Origin: Fluviicola sp. XM-24bin1
Lineage (GTDB): Bacteria > Bacteroidota > Bacteroidia > Flavobacteriales_D > Crocinitomicaceae
Assembly (NCBI GenBank): GCA_003149635.1
Contig: QCWI01000005.1
Span: forward strand, 62,001-126,000
Reading direction: 5' to 3'
Length of the DNA stretch: 64,000 nt
Numbering within the stretch: position 1 is the first letter of the stretch; every line of letters begins with the position of its first letter. Below the pieces are notes generated by a model that did no database searches, was not told the DNA's origin, and worked only from the letters and a program-made list of their open reading frames with translations. This document shows positions 42,137-51,326 of this stretch, one piece after another. Position numbers and translations under genes: made by a program.

Positions 42137-43924
42137 ATGTTGAAATACCTATTTTCTCTGGCATTCATCGCCACTATTTTCTTGACTTCAGCACAGGATA
42201 TCTCGTATACGGTAAGTATGGAACGTCCTCAAAATCACTACTTCCAGGTGGAAATGAATCTTGAAGGGTTCAAACAAAAGGAGGTAAACGTGAAAATGCC
42301 GATCTGGGCACCGGGATCGTATCTCGCGCGAGAATTCGCAAAGAATGTGAATTTGGTGAAGGCCTTTGATGAGAAAGGGAATCCACTTTTGGTGAAAAAA
42401 ACGGACAAGAATACCTGGAACGTCAAGAAAGGGAAAACGAAGAGCGTAAAGATTAAGTATGAAGTATATGCCTTTGAATTGACGGTGCGTACGAGCTTTC
42501 TAGACATGACGCACGGATTCATTTCTGGTTCAGGAGTTTTCATGTACGTACAAGGACACAAGGACAAATCTGGTGAGGTGAATGTCGTTCCGCATAGCAG
42601 TTTTCAGAGAGTAACAACGGCTTTGAAACAGGCTGGAGACGGTGTTACCGGAGATGGAAAACGAACTTACACGTTTGAAGATTACGATCAATTAGTAGAT
42701 TGCCCAATTGAAGTGGGGAATCAGTTGGAATTCGATTTCGATGCTGCTGGAGTTAAACATCATGTGGCGATCTACGGAACAGGAAATCACAATCCTGCAG
42801 CCTTGAAGGAAGACATGGCTAATATGGTGGAAGCAGCGACCCGTGTTTTTGGCCAGAATCCGAACAAAGAATACACCTTCATCATTCACAATGTAGTAGA
42901 CGGACAAGGAGGTTTGGAGCATAAAAACTCAACGGTATTGAGCGTAAATCGCTGGACGTATTCAGGTGAAGATTATGTCGATTTCTTAGATTTGGTAGCG
43001 CACGAGTACTTTCACCTGTGGAACGTAAAGCGCATTCGTCCAGTGGAGTTAGGCCCTTTCAATTACGATTCAGAGAATTACACTTCCTTGCTTTGGGTTA
43101 TGGAAGGATTTACTTCGTACTACGAGAAAATGATTTTGCTCCGCGCTGGGTATTATTCGCAAAAGCAATTCCTATCTAAAATGTTTAGCAGCTTGAATTA
43201 CGTCGAAGGATCTACTGGTGCAAGAGTTCAACCCGTTGCACATGCAAGTTTCGATGCTTGGATCAAGGCGTATCGTCCGAACGAAAACAGTCGCAATACC
43301 ACAGCTTCGTATTACTCCAGAGGATCGGTTGTAGCCATGATGATTGATGCCATGATTATTAAATCAAGCGATGGAACAAAGTGTCTGGACAATTTCATGC
43401 AGCACATTTATAAAGTGTATTACGAAGGAAAAGACCGCGGATTTACCGAAGCCGAATTCAAGGCGGAGTTGGAAGCATTCATCGGGAAAGATTTGACAGA
43501 ATTCTACGAGAAATACATTGACGGAACAGTAATTCCAGATTACAATTCATTCTTGGAACCATTGGGAGTTGCCGTGACTTATAAAGGTGAGAGCAAACCA
43601 AGTTCCGGATTAACAACACGAGGAGGAGAAAACGTTTATGTACGTGCCATTCGTTCCGGTTCAGCTGCGGAAGATGCAGGATTGAGCGTTAATGATGAAA
43701 TCATCGCTGTGAACAATTACCGCGTGAACAAACCGATGTTGGATGCTTTCCTTAAAAGTTTGGATTTAGGCGATCAAGCAGAAATTTTGTTCTCTCGCGA
43801 AGAAGAATTGCACACGACGACGTTCACTATGACGGCTTACGAAAAGCCGCGTTTCGAATGGAAGAAAGCAGTAGAAGATCCTGACGCGAAGCGATTGTAC
43901 GATTTTTGGCTTGGTAAGAAATGA
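42137..43924 (+). CDS. M61-family metallopeptidase with PDZ domain
   Basis: A 595-residue secreted peptidase, signal peptide MLKYLFSLAFIATIFLTSAQ. The N-terminal region is the M61-type beta domain. The catalytic motif VAHEYFHLWNVKRIRP near residue 288 has HExxH, and the third ligand is the Glu of MEGFTSYY about 55 residues later. A PDZ domain (GENVYVRAIRSGSAAEDAGLSVNDEIIAVNNYRV in parts) is near residues 490-575. The family includes glycyl aminopeptidase. It probably acts in the periplasm. Its stop overlaps the next start (ATGA). Confidence 0.92.
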   Translation: MLKYLFSLAFIATIFLTSAQDISYTVSMERPQNHYFQVEMNLEGFKQKEVNVKMPIWAPGSYLAREFAKNVNLVKAFDEKGNPLLVKKTDKNTWNVKKGKTKSVKIKYEVYAFELTVRTSFLDMTHGFISGSGVFMYVQGHKDKSGEVNVVPHSSFQRVTTALKQAGDGVTGDGKRTYTFEDYDQLVDCPIEVGNQLEFDFDAAGVKHHVAIYGTGNHNPAALKEDMANMVEAATRVFGQNPNKEYTFIIHNVVDGQGGLEHKNSTVLSVNRWTYSGEDYVDFLDLVAHEYFHLWNVKRIRPVELGPFNYDSENYTSLLWVMEGFTSYYEKMILLRAGYYSQKQFLSKMFSSLNYVEGSTGARVQPVAHASFDAWIKAYRPNENSRNTTASYYSRGSVVAMMIDAMIIKSSDGTKCLDNFMQHIYKVYYEGKDRGFTEAEFKAELEAFIGKDLTEFYEKYIDGTVIPDYNSFLEPLGVAVTYKGESKPSSGLTTRGGENVYVRAIRSGSAAEDAGLSVNDEIIAVNNYRVNKPMLDAFLKSLDLGDQAEILFSREEELHTTTFTMTAYEKPRFEWKKAVEDPDAKRLYDFWLGKK

Positions 43925-45231
43925 AAAAAGCGCTAGTACTTTTTGGAGTTGTATTGTTGTTTGGTTGTTCGCCAGCAACAATTATCAAGTTGGATCGTCC
44001 GCCAGAGGCGAAGTATGAATCTTCTCAGATTGAACCGTCGATTGCGATCAATCCGAACAATGTAGATCAGATCATTGCAGGATCGGTGCTCAATGATTTC
44101 TACTACACAAACGATGGCGGAAAATCGTGGTCAAGTGAATCCATGCGCAGTGAATACGGCGTTTGGGGCGATCCCGTTCTAATGTTTGATACTGCCAATA
44201 CGGCGTATTATTTCCATTTGGCGAGTTATAAGAAGACGTCGCATTTAGATCGTATCGTTTGTCAGAAAGCAACGATTAACGAGGAAGGAGAGCTTCGCGC
44301 TGAAATGTTCGATGAAGGAACGTTTACGGAGCCGAACGGAACGAAAGTTCAAGATAAGCATTGGACGGTATTGAATGAAAAAACGAACGAAATCTATATG
44401 ACGTGGACGCAGTTCGATGCCTATAATTCCAAAAATGAAGCGGACAGCACCATTATCGTCTTTTCAAAATCAGCGGATCAAGGGGCAACGTGGAGTGCTC
44501 CAAAACGAATTTCGTTTTATGCTGGTGATTGTTTAGATGGTGACGATACTGTCGAAGGAGCAGTTCCTGCCGTTGGACCGGATGGTGAAATCTACGTGAC
44601 ATGGACTGGCCCGAAAGGATTGGTGTTCCAGAAATCCTTGGACGGTGGAGAAACGTGGATGCGGAAGGAATCTATCATTGGTAAACAATACGGCGGTTGG
44701 GCATTGGATATCCCAGGAATTTATCGTGCGAATGGATTGCCAATTTTGAAATGTGATTTGAGCCAAGGGCCCGATCGAGGTGCCTTGTACTTGAATTGGT
44801 GCGATCAACGCAATGGCGTGAATGATACCGATGTTTGGCTCATGAAATCCACCGATGGAGGAGAATCATGGAGTCAGCCAGTGCGTGTGAATCAGGACGA
44901 ATCAAAGCGACATCAGTTTTTCACTTGGATGGCTATCGACCAAGTATCTGGTAATCTGTTCTTTGTTTATTACGATCGTCGCAATACCTATGAAAACGAT
45001 ACGGAAACCTACATCTCGTATTCATTGGACGGTGGAGCTTCTTTTACCGACGTGAAAGTTTCTAAAAAAGCCTTTACGCCAGACCCTGATTTATTCTTTG
45101 GAGATTATCTCAACATCGATGTCGTTAGCGGACATATCGTAGCCATTTGGCCTGAATTGCGCAAAGGTAAAATTGAGTTGTACGTAGCAAAAACGAATGA
45201 TGTTCGACTTTGCACTCGTCAATATGATTAG
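43921..45231 (+). CDS. BNR-repeat (sialidase-like propeller) lipoprotein
   Basis: A 436-residue lipoprotein: MKKALVLFGVVLLFGC, Cys16 lipidated. At least five Asp-box (BNR) motifs are visible: TNDGGKSWSS, SADQGATWSA, SLDGGETWMR, STDGGESWSQ and SLDGGASFTD. This shows a six-bladed beta-propeller of the sialidase superfamily. The sialidase catalytic arginine triad and the Tyr-Glu pair are not obviously kept, so enzymatic sialidase activity should not be assumed. It is coupled to the M61 peptidase gene by a 4-bp overlap, which suggests a joint role at the envelope. Confidence 0.82.
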   Translation: MKKALVLFGVVLLFGCSPATIIKLDRPPEAKYESSQIEPSIAINPNNVDQIIAGSVLNDFYYTNDGGKSWSSESMRSEYGVWGDPVLMFDTANTAYYFHLASYKKTSHLDRIVCQKATINEEGELRAEMFDEGTFTEPNGTKVQDKHWTVLNEKTNEIYMTWTQFDAYNSKNEADSTIIVFSKSADQGATWSAPKRISFYAGDCLDGDDTVEGAVPAVGPDGEIYVTWTGPKGLVFQKSLDGGETWMRKESIIGKQYGGWALDIPGIYRANGLPILKCDLSQGPDRGALYLNWCDQRNGVNDTDVWLMKSTDGGESWSQPVRVNQDESKRHQFFTWMAIDQVSGNLFFVYYDRRNTYENDTETYISYSLDGGASFTDVKVSKKAFTPDPDLFFGDYLNIDVVSGHIVAIWPELRKGKIELYVAKTNDVRLCTRQYD

Positions 45232-45254
45232 TGTGATAAGACGTAAAGTATGCA

Positions 45255-45530
45255 ATGGAGATCTTTAATACAATTCATAAATACTTAATTGCTGCAGCAA
45301 TTCTCTCCGCATTCATTCACTTTGTTTTCTTATTTATAAGGGCGTCTAAAAAAGTGTCTTATACAGATAATTTGACAAGAGTAGAGCTTGAAAAAGCGGG
45401 AAAAGAAAATGTGCAAAATGGGGTCAAGATCTTAAGGGAATTCTCCAAAGCCTTCTTGATTTTAGTTCTTTGGATTGCGTGCATTAGTGGATATTTTGTA
45501 ATAATGCTCAAATTAGGTTGGATTTGGTAG
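45255..45530 (+). CDS. Small membrane protein
   Basis: A 91-residue protein with two hydrophobic segments (residues ~9-28 and ~66-90) and a charged middle loop (KKVSYTDNLTRVELEKAGKEN). No family is recognised. It is 23 bp downstream of the BNR lipoprotein and may share its transcript. Confidence 0.6.
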   Translation: MEIFNTIHKYLIAAAILSAFIHFVFLFIRASKKVSYTDNLTRVELEKAGKENVQNGVKILREFSKAFLILVLWIACISGYFVIMLKLGWIW

Positions 45531-45542
45531 TATCTCAAAGAC

Positions 45543-46028
45543 CTAGCGTCTAAGCTCATAAAAATAAAACACACGCTCTCCTTGAATCAAAGCTTCTTCT
45601 TTCGCGCGGAGTTCAGTTCCAGAGATGCGCATTTCTTCCCACAACATCGTTCTCCACACCTCAGGATTTTGCGGATCGTAAGCATAAATAGATAGGAACG
45701 TATTCCATTCGGAATCGCCATCTGAATCCGTTGACCAGTCCTCGTACATTTGCCAATCTCCTGAAAGTGTCAAATTCTCATCTGGAATGTATATTGTTAA
45801 AGTTCGATCGCCGTTAAAGCTTATCTCCCAGTCGCGATAGCTACCCGTCACATCGTTTCTGAACCATTTTCCATCGCCACGAACGTTGTTCTTTACTTGC
45901 GTAATCGTCCATGTCCCGATCAATCGTGTTTCGGCCTCATTAATGGAAAGGGAATCTACACTGCGCTTGCAAGATGTCGCCATCAGAACAAGCAATCCAA
46001 CGAAAAGAAAACGGTACAACTGTTTCAT
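45543..46028 (-). CDS. Lipocalin-like lipoprotein
   Basis: A 161-residue lipoprotein. The ATG at 46028 gives MKQLYRFLFVGLLVLMATSC with lipid-linked Cys20; a longer version starting at 46064 would spoil the signal. The mature part has short beta strands and a lipocalin-like 'GTWxIxxV' start (LIGTWTITQVKNNVRGDG), then LSGDWQMYED and EMRISGTELRAKEEALI. It is probably a small beta-barrel in the envelope. Function unknown. Confidence 0.65.
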   Translation of the reverse strand: MKQLYRFLFVGLLVLMATSCKRSVDSLSINEAETRLIGTWTITQVKNNVRGDGKWFRNDVTGSYRDWEISFNGDRTLTIYIPDENLTLSGDWQMYEDWSTDSDGDSEWNTFLSIYAYDPQNPEVWRTMLWEEMRISGTELRAKEEALIQGERVFYFYELRR

Positions 46029-46118
46029 AGCGAGTAATTTTGATTTCATAGAAACAAAAACCATTCCGAAAATATGAAGCTTCCTCGTTAAGAAGTATAA
46101 TATTTTATAGGAAGATTT

Positions 46119-46154
46119 GCTTCCCCCTTCGGAGGGGGACTGAGGGGGAGGATA
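46119..46154. repeat. C/G-rich hairpin repeat, copy 2
   Basis: Identical over 36 bp to 880-915, in the same orientation. It lies in a 219-bp spacer between two minus-strand genes, and nothing else was recognised there. Confidence 0.8.
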
Positions 46155-46247
46155 TTGAGTTCCGTTAACCTAATGGCAGCGACGAAGTTAATTGCCATAA
46201 AAACAGCAAGCAGAAGGACTTCAAATAGCACTAAAACAAAGAATGCG

Positions 46248-47003
46248 TCACTCAATCGGGCCATTGTTGAATTGAGTGCCTTTGTTGCGAATATTCGGGA
46301 AGAAGTATTTCAAATCTAGCGAGAGATACGAACCATCCATTTCCCCGAAGGCAATTCGCTCTGTTCCTTGCCATTGATATGCGGCGATCATGTCAAAGAT
46401 GGGAGCGAACGGTACTCTGGCTGAACCTCCGATATAGAAAAAACCCTTCTTCTCGGTTCTGAACTCAAAACCAAAATTAGCATTGGCATCAGCGCCGAAT
46501 TTTCGTCGGATCAAGCCGGTATGAATGAAGCGATGCGGCGTACCGCTAATTTGCTCAAACGTCTGAACATTCGTTGGCTTAAACGTAATAGCCAACCCCA
46601 TGGCAGCAGTAGAATACCAACGATCAGACAATCGGATGTAGAACAAAGCGTTCAATGGAATATCGTATTCAATAAAACCCAATTGAGAACTTCCAACGAC
46701 ATTCGAATCCGGTACGCTGAAGTTGATATCGTAGTACCGCTGATTGAAATTAATTCCGGTTTCAATGGAAATCAAATCGGTTAAACCAGCGCGAACCGTT
46801 GCTCCGAATGAATATCCAACTCGTTGACTGATAGTGGAAAAAAATCCATCTTGCTCTAACGTTAAAGTATTGGTGCCAATGAACTGAGTTGGGAAAAGTG
46901 TGCGAAGGTGCAATCCAAAATAGGAGGGAGGCCCCACTTTTTGAACTTGGGCAAATCCGGGTAATGCCCAAAAGCACAAAACAATCACAAGCAGTTTTTT
47001 CAT
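46248..47003 (-). CDS. Outer membrane beta-barrel protein
   Basis: A 251-residue protein; the ATG at 47003 opens signal peptide MKKLLVIVLCFWALPGFAQ, and an ATG two codons upstream is an alternative. Alternating beta strands with aromatic ends are evident (YFGLHLRTLFPTQF, VGYSFGATVRAGLTDLISIETGINF, PLNALFYIRLSDRWYSTAAMGLAITF in parts). It is typical of 10-14 strand barrels of the outer membrane. The ligand is unknown. It follows the small membrane gene at 47031 on the same strand. Confidence 0.75.
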   Translation of the reverse strand: MKKLLVIVLCFWALPGFAQVQKVGPPSYFGLHLRTLFPTQFIGTNTLTLEQDGFFSTISQRVGYSFGATVRAGLTDLISIETGINFNQRYYDINFSVPDSNVVGSSQLGFIEYDIPLNALFYIRLSDRWYSTAAMGLAITFKPTNVQTFEQISGTPHRFIHTGLIRRKFGADANANFGFEFRTEKKGFFYIGGSARVPFAPIFDMIAAYQWQGTERIAFGEMDGSYLSLDLKYFFPNIRNKGTQFNNGPIE

Positions 47004-47030
47004 GTTCATTCTAACGTAAAGAAGCGAAAT

Positions 47031-47450
47031 TTATTCCGATTTATTTTGCTCATTGATTAAACGCCCGTCTTTATCATATGAAGCGAGCTTTTCCTGTTGT
47101 TTGCAGTATCCCACAATGGCCAAAGTGAGGGCTGTCATTCCGAACAAAACAATAAACCAGCGAATCCCAGCAATAGGAATGAGTGGCTTTTTGTGTTTTC
47201 CTTCCACCTTCATATTCAATCGTTCAGCACGCTTGAAATCGGTTTTGTGCAATCCGAAAAGGTAATACGTTCGTTGCTTGTGTGCTTCAGAGCTACGTTC
47301 AAACCAGATTTTCTCAGCAGTAAGATATTGCTCAAAACTGTTCGCACGATCAATATCTGGAAAACGGAATACAACGTAATCAGAATTGGACGGGTGCTTT
47401 GTATAGTTCACCAGTCCTAAATCAAGAGGGTGATCTATTGGGTTATCCAT
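47031..47450 (-). CDS. Small membrane-anchored protein
   Basis: A 139-residue protein starting at ATG 47450 (MDNPIDHPLDLGLVNY). It has a soluble N-terminal domain with SNSDYVVFRFPDIDRANSFEQYL and ERSSEAHKQRTYYLFGLHKTDF, a single transmembrane helix near residues 96-115 (WFIVLFGMTALTLAIVGYC) and a short basic/polar tail. The start overlaps the nitroreductase stop by 16 bp, so they are likely co-transcribed. I recognise no family. Confidence 0.6.
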   Translation of the reverse strand: MDNPIDHPLDLGLVNYTKHPSNSDYVVFRFPDIDRANSFEQYLTAEKIWFERSSEAHKQRTYYLFGLHKTDFKRAERLNMKVEGKHKKPLIPIAGIRWFIVLFGMTALTLAIVGYCKQQEKLASYDKDGRLINEQNKSE

Positions 47451-48022
47451 TCTGTAGTGTATTCCAAAGGTTTTCTGTGTGCTTTTGGCCATTCAATGGA
47501 GGGATAGCCAATGTAAAACAAGCCGAGGCATTTGTCCTTTTCTCCTAATCCAAGGAATTCGTTCATTTCAGGCGTGTAAATCAATTTCGGTGTAGACCAG
47601 AATCCTCCAAGACCATAAGCTGTGCACGAAAGATGCATGTTTTGAATCGCGCACGCAACCGCTTCGATCTCTTCGATTTCAAGAATTTTTTCTTCCGGTT
47701 GACGTGCCATAGAAACTGCGATGATAACAGAGCTTCGCATAGGACGTGCCACCAACTTTGCCAATTTCGCATCGTTTTGCAATTCCTTGGGAATTAGTTC
47801 TAAGTAAGCTTTTCCTAGAAAGTCGCTCAGTTGTTGACGACCTTCATCCATGAATACTTTGAAACGCCAAGGTTGCGTATTTCCGTGCGTTGGAGCCCAT
47901 TGCCCATTATTCAGAATTACTTCCACTTGCTCACGATGTACCTTCCGCTCTGTAAATTGCTCCGGGTAGATAGTTCTACGTGTTCGGAACAATTCATTTA
48001 TTTCTGATAAATTGAATCGCAT
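47435..48022 (-). CDS. Nitroreductase family protein
   Basis: A 195-residue FMN-dependent oxidoreductase-like protein (start MRFNLSEINELFRTRRTIYPEQF). The nitroreductase signature is present: RRTIYP, NGQWAPTHGNTQPWRFKVF (FMN phosphate and ribityl contacts), AVACAIQNMHLSCTAYGLGGFWSTP and GLFYIGYP. It probably uses NAD(P)H to reduce a quinone or nitro-compound; the natural substrate is unknown. It is the first gene of a short operon with the gene at 47031. Confidence 0.88.
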   Translation of the reverse strand: MRFNLSEINELFRTRRTIYPEQFTERKVHREQVEVILNNGQWAPTHGNTQPWRFKVFMDEGRQQLSDFLGKAYLELIPKELQNDAKLAKLVARPMRSSVIIAVSMARQPEEKILEIEEIEAVACAIQNMHLSCTAYGLGGFWSTPKLIYTPEMNEFLGLGEKDKCLGLFYIGYPSIEWPKAHRKPLEYTTEWITQ

Positions 48023-48094
48023 GTCCTTACTTTCCTGCAAAAATAATACAAAATGCGGCTGAAAAGTGAGGAATTCGGGAAACAGATCGGCAGC

Positions 48095-49519
48095 CTAATG
48101 CTCCTGATCCATCTGTTGTTTCAGATAATAGAAAGTACGATCAATCGTATCGTATTCTCCATCTGGAGTCGGCTTTGGAGCAGGACTTGCAACTACATTA
48201 CCGGCAGCATCGATTAAGACAAATTGCGCATAATTCACAATACGATAGCGCTCAATAATGCTGTGATCACGCTCTACTTCGTACGAATCCCACGGTAATG
48301 AATTCAAGACTTCTTTGCTTTCCTCTGGTGAGTCTTCGTAATTGGGATAAATCGTAAGGAATTGCACGTAATCTTTGTAACGTGCGTGCATGTCTTTCAT
48401 AATCTCCAACTCTCGCATATTCGACTCACTGCGCGGATCAAGGAATTGAATGTAGAGATGCTTGCCTTTGTAATTTGTCAGTGTTTTCGGCGCCGATTCA
48501 TCCTGATGCAATACGAAATTAGGAGCTCTTCCACCTGGCACGAGATCTGTCAATCGATCCAAAACATTCTTGGCGATGTCTTCATGCGCTTCAAACAGGC
48601 AATTTTGAGACAGACTATCCAATATCATTTCGATGTTTGTCTTCGGGTATTCATCACTGTAATACGCCTCCGCAAGCGATTGGATCATTACCAACTCACG
48701 AATTTTTGGATTCGTCAACGTATATTCCAGCCCCAGCGCATTGAAAATCATCGTTGGACTGCTTTGAATTACCCCGTTGTAAAACTTCTCGTTCACCTTA
48801 TTGGTTAATCGCGGAATCGCCTTTTCGTAGAAAGCTGTTAGGTAATCCATGTAAAGATCGTTCGTGTACGAAACCGGATACTTTTTCAGGTAGAAATCGT
48901 ATTTCTCATATCTACCGCGCTCAGCAAGTGAATTAATGTTGTCCAATCCTGCAATGGAGTAGCGGATATACGTCTTCAAGAAAAAGCTATTCTCGCTGGT
49001 ATCTGGAAGGTAATAATTGTGAACGTTGGTTTTGAAAGTGTCGAGATATGCGGCAAACTCCGCATTTTCCTTGTCATTTCTTAAATGATACGTTCCTCCA
49101 ACAAAATAGTCGTACCAGCGCTGAAAACGCAGGATTTTATAGTTGATATCCAGACTATCTAAGTCATAGAAGGTCATTTCAACGGAATTTCCTGAAGGCA
49201 ATTTGGGCTCGTATTTATTACGTTCTGGGAAGAGCACGTTGTACTTCGCACCAGGTTCCACGTACATATACGATCGATTGTTTTCACAACGGATCATCAC
49301 CTTTTCAATCTCCTCTGAGAAAAAGCTCATTTCGAAGGTACTATCTTCAGCAACCGTAGCGCTCGAAACCAAGGTCAATTGATCACTTAGATAATCTTTG
49401 ATTCTAAATACTTTGATTTCCTGACCAATGTAATTAGGAGCATATCCTGTTACGACTACTTTCTGCGCGGATAAAGAGAATCCGCCAAGTACAAGAAAAA
49501 GGAGAATGAAATATCTCAT
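48095..49519 (-). CDS. Secreted thioredoxin-fold protein without a redox CxxC
   Basis: A 474-residue secreted protein, signal peptide MRYFILLFLVLGGFSLSAQ. The N-terminal half resembles the DUF4369-type beta domain before thioredoxin domains in Bacteroidota TlpA-like proteins. The C-terminal domain has the TlpA/AhpC pattern (GGRAPNFVLHQDESAPKTLTNYKGKHLYIQFLDP in parts, LTIYPNYEDSPEE and VNYAQFVLIDAAGNV). The position of the CxxC motif reads DPRSESNM and contains no Cys. It is thus likely a non-catalytic relative; function unknown. Confidence 0.72.
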   Translation of the reverse strand: MRYFILLFLVLGGFSLSAQKVVVTGYAPNYIGQEIKVFRIKDYLSDQLTLVSSATVAEDSTFEMSFFSEEIEKVMIRCENNRSYMYVEPGAKYNVLFPERNKYEPKLPSGNSVEMTFYDLDSLDINYKILRFQRWYDYFVGGTYHLRNDKENAEFAAYLDTFKTNVHNYYLPDTSENSFFLKTYIRYSIAGLDNINSLAERGRYEKYDFYLKKYPVSYTNDLYMDYLTAFYEKAIPRLTNKVNEKFYNGVIQSSPTMIFNALGLEYTLTNPKIRELVMIQSLAEAYYSDEYPKTNIEMILDSLSQNCLFEAHEDIAKNVLDRLTDLVPGGRAPNFVLHQDESAPKTLTNYKGKHLYIQFLDPRSESNMRELEIMKDMHARYKDYVQFLTIYPNYEDSPEESKEVLNSLPWDSYEVERDHSIIERYRIVNYAQFVLIDAAGNVVASPAPKPTPDGEYDTIDRTFYYLKQQMDQEH

Positions 49520-49563
49520 ACGCGTTTGTTTGATAACTAGTATAGCACGAATTGTACCACTAT

Positions 49564-50025
49564 TTATGAAACGAGCAATTCTGGGTTGGTTACAAAGGCT
49601 TCGATTGGCCCGCCATTCTTATGAATTTCACGAATGATGGAAGCATTAATAGCAGAATATTCCTGATCCGTGAGGAAGAATACTGTTTCAATTCCCGAAA
49701 TGGATTTGTTCATGTGTGCGATCGACTTTTCGTACTGAAAGTCCTTGGAATCGCGCAATCCACGGATGATGTGCGATGCATTGATGTCTTTGCAGAAATC
49801 AACAGTAAGCTTTTGGAACTGCTCCACGCGCACCTTATCGACATCCTTAAACAGCGTGTTGATGTGCTCCATACGACGATCTAAATCGAAGAGATAGGTC
49901 TTGCTGCTATTGACCCCCACGCCAATTACGACTTCATCGAATAAGGGAAGGCTTTTGTGAACGACAATTTCGTGTCCTTTGGTAAAAGGATCAAACGAAC
50001 CTGGGAACAATCCAATTTTTTTCAT
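49564..50025 (-). CDS. coaD: Phosphopantetheine adenylyltransferase
   Basis: A 153-residue enzyme of coenzyme A synthesis that makes dephospho-CoA from phosphopantetheine and ATP. The start MKKIGLFPGSFDPFTKGH includes the nucleotidyltransferase motif with the HxGH-type His. Downstream are VIGVGVNSSKTYLFD, IRGLRDSKDFQYE and the C-terminal FLTDQEYSAINASIIREI. The usual 'TSSPEYSFISSS' motif varies here to TDQEYSAINAS. The start overlaps the rsmD stop (ATGA), a common Bacteroidota arrangement. Confidence 0.95.
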   Translation of the reverse strand: MKKIGLFPGSFDPFTKGHEIVVHKSLPLFDEVVIGVGVNSSKTYLFDLDRRMEHINTLFKDVDKVRVEQFQKLTVDFCKDINASHIIRGLRDSKDFQYEKSIAHMNKSISGIETVFFLTDQEYSAINASIIREIHKNGGPIEAFVTNPELLVS

Positions 50026-50567
50026 GCTTCCGAATTTTGGAAAAAGCTGAAATGCACATTTCCATATTTACGTGAAAATAGAAAATGTGGAAGACTTTCC
50101 AGCGAAGTTTCTTTACCATGTTCAATCACCAACAAACCATTTGGTGCCAACAATTCGCGCTCAAACACTTTTTCAGCAATGGCCCAATGGTGTTCATATG
50201 CATAAGGTGGATCAGCAAAAATGATGTTGAAACGCTCGGCATTTTGATCCAAAAACTTCAAGATATCCGATTTGATAACGCGAATCTCAGATTCGCATCC
50301 CAATTCGTGCGCCATCCTTTTGATGTACTTGTAACAATGGAAGTTTTTATCAACTGCGACCAAAGTTCCAGCTTCACGCGATAAGAATTCTACCGAAATG
50401 TTTCCAGTCCCAGCGCACAAGTCCAAAATGTGCAAGTCTTCCAAAATCATCTGATTTTCCAACACATTGAACAATCCTTCTTTGGCGAAATCCGTCGTTG
50501 GACGGGAAGGAAAACGCTTGGGAACGTTGTATCGTCTAGTTTTAAATCGACCTCTGATTATACGCAA
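50022..50567 (-). CDS. rsmD: 16S rRNA (guanine966-N2)-methyltransferase
   Basis: A 181-residue RNA methyltransferase. The start codon is TTG; the family N-terminus MRIIRGRFKTRRYNVP confirms it. RPTTDFAKEGLFNVL, the SAM site ILDLCAGTGNISVEFLSR and the catalytic FADPPYAYE are present. It methylates G966 of 16S rRNA during small-subunit assembly. It overlaps DUF3822 by 10 bp and coaD by 4 bp, so the three genes form one operon. Confidence 0.95.
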   Translation of the reverse strand: MRIIRGRFKTRRYNVPKRFPSRPTTDFAKEGLFNVLENQMILEDLHILDLCAGTGNISVEFLSREAGTLVAVDKNFHCYKYIKRMAHELGCESEIRVIKSDILKFLDQNAERFNIIFADPPYAYEHHWAIAEKVFERELLAPNGLLVIEHGKETSLESLPHFLFSRKYGNVHFSFFQNSEA

Positions 50568-51322
50568 AGCAGCTGAGAATTGGTAAGGTATGCCTTAGCA
50601 AAGGCAGTGTTCATCTTTTGCAAGTGTTGAATCTTCTGGATGCCTTCAATTGCTTCATCGACAATTTTTTGATCTACTGAGCCATTCGTTCCGATTTCAA
50701 TCATTCCTTTTTCCCCGAGCAGTTCCTTTTGCTGCAACACAAAGTTGAGGTGATAGATTACATCCTCCGCAGTTTGATAGTCAAAAGAAGAGTAGAACTC
50801 TAGTTTGTTGTGTTTTACCAAGGTAATTCGGAAGTAATCTTTATTCAGAACGACGGTCGCTTTCGTATAAAATGCATCCGAATGCAACGCTTTACGGATC
50901 TGATGGGTTCCTGCGTGTTGCATGATGATTTGTGGGTACTTGATCACCAACAATGATTTTACCCAATTTGGGATGGCATAAACGTTGACAACGCTCAACT
51001 CGAAGATTCGGTTGTGATCTACATTAGATGGATCAACAGAGCTCCCGAAACATAATTTGAAAATGTCTTTTGGAGTGGATTCTGAGAATACGGCTGCAGG
51101 TACTAATGAAGACTGCGCATGTGACCAAGCAAGCGTTACATTTTCAAAATCTCCAGATAACTGGGCATGCGCATCAATCAGCTTTCGCACCGCATCTTTG
51201 CGATCTTGATCTGTTTTCCCTTGATAAGATTCGGAATGATGAAACAATTGCACCTCTCCAGAAAGGATGGTGAATTCCACATGGGACTCGGATAAATTGA
51301 TTCCGAGATGCGTACCGCTCAT
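50558..51322 (-). CDS. DUF3822 family protein
   Basis: A 254-residue protein of a family conserved next to rsmD in Bacteroidota. Motifs: NLSESHVEFTILSGEVQLFH, VYAIPNWVKSLLVIKYPQIIMQHAGT in parts and KDYFRITLVKHNKLEFYSSFDYQTAEDVIYHLNFVLQQ. The pattern of beta strands resembles an actin/ASKHA-like fold, so it might bind a nucleotide; this is inference. Its function is not known. It is the first gene of the rsmD-coaD operon. Confidence 0.85.
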   Translation of the reverse strand: MSGTHLGINLSESHVEFTILSGEVQLFHHSESYQGKTDQDRKDAVRKLIDAHAQLSGDFENVTLAWSHAQSSLVPAAVFSESTPKDIFKLCFGSSVDPSNVDHNRIFELSVVNVYAIPNWVKSLLVIKYPQIIMQHAGTHQIRKALHSDAFYTKATVVLNKDYFRITLVKHNKLEFYSSFDYQTAEDVIYHLNFVLQQKELLGEKGMIEIGTNGSVDQKIVDEAIEGIQKIQHLQKMNTAFAKAYLTNSQLLCV

Positions 51323-51326
51323 AGAA

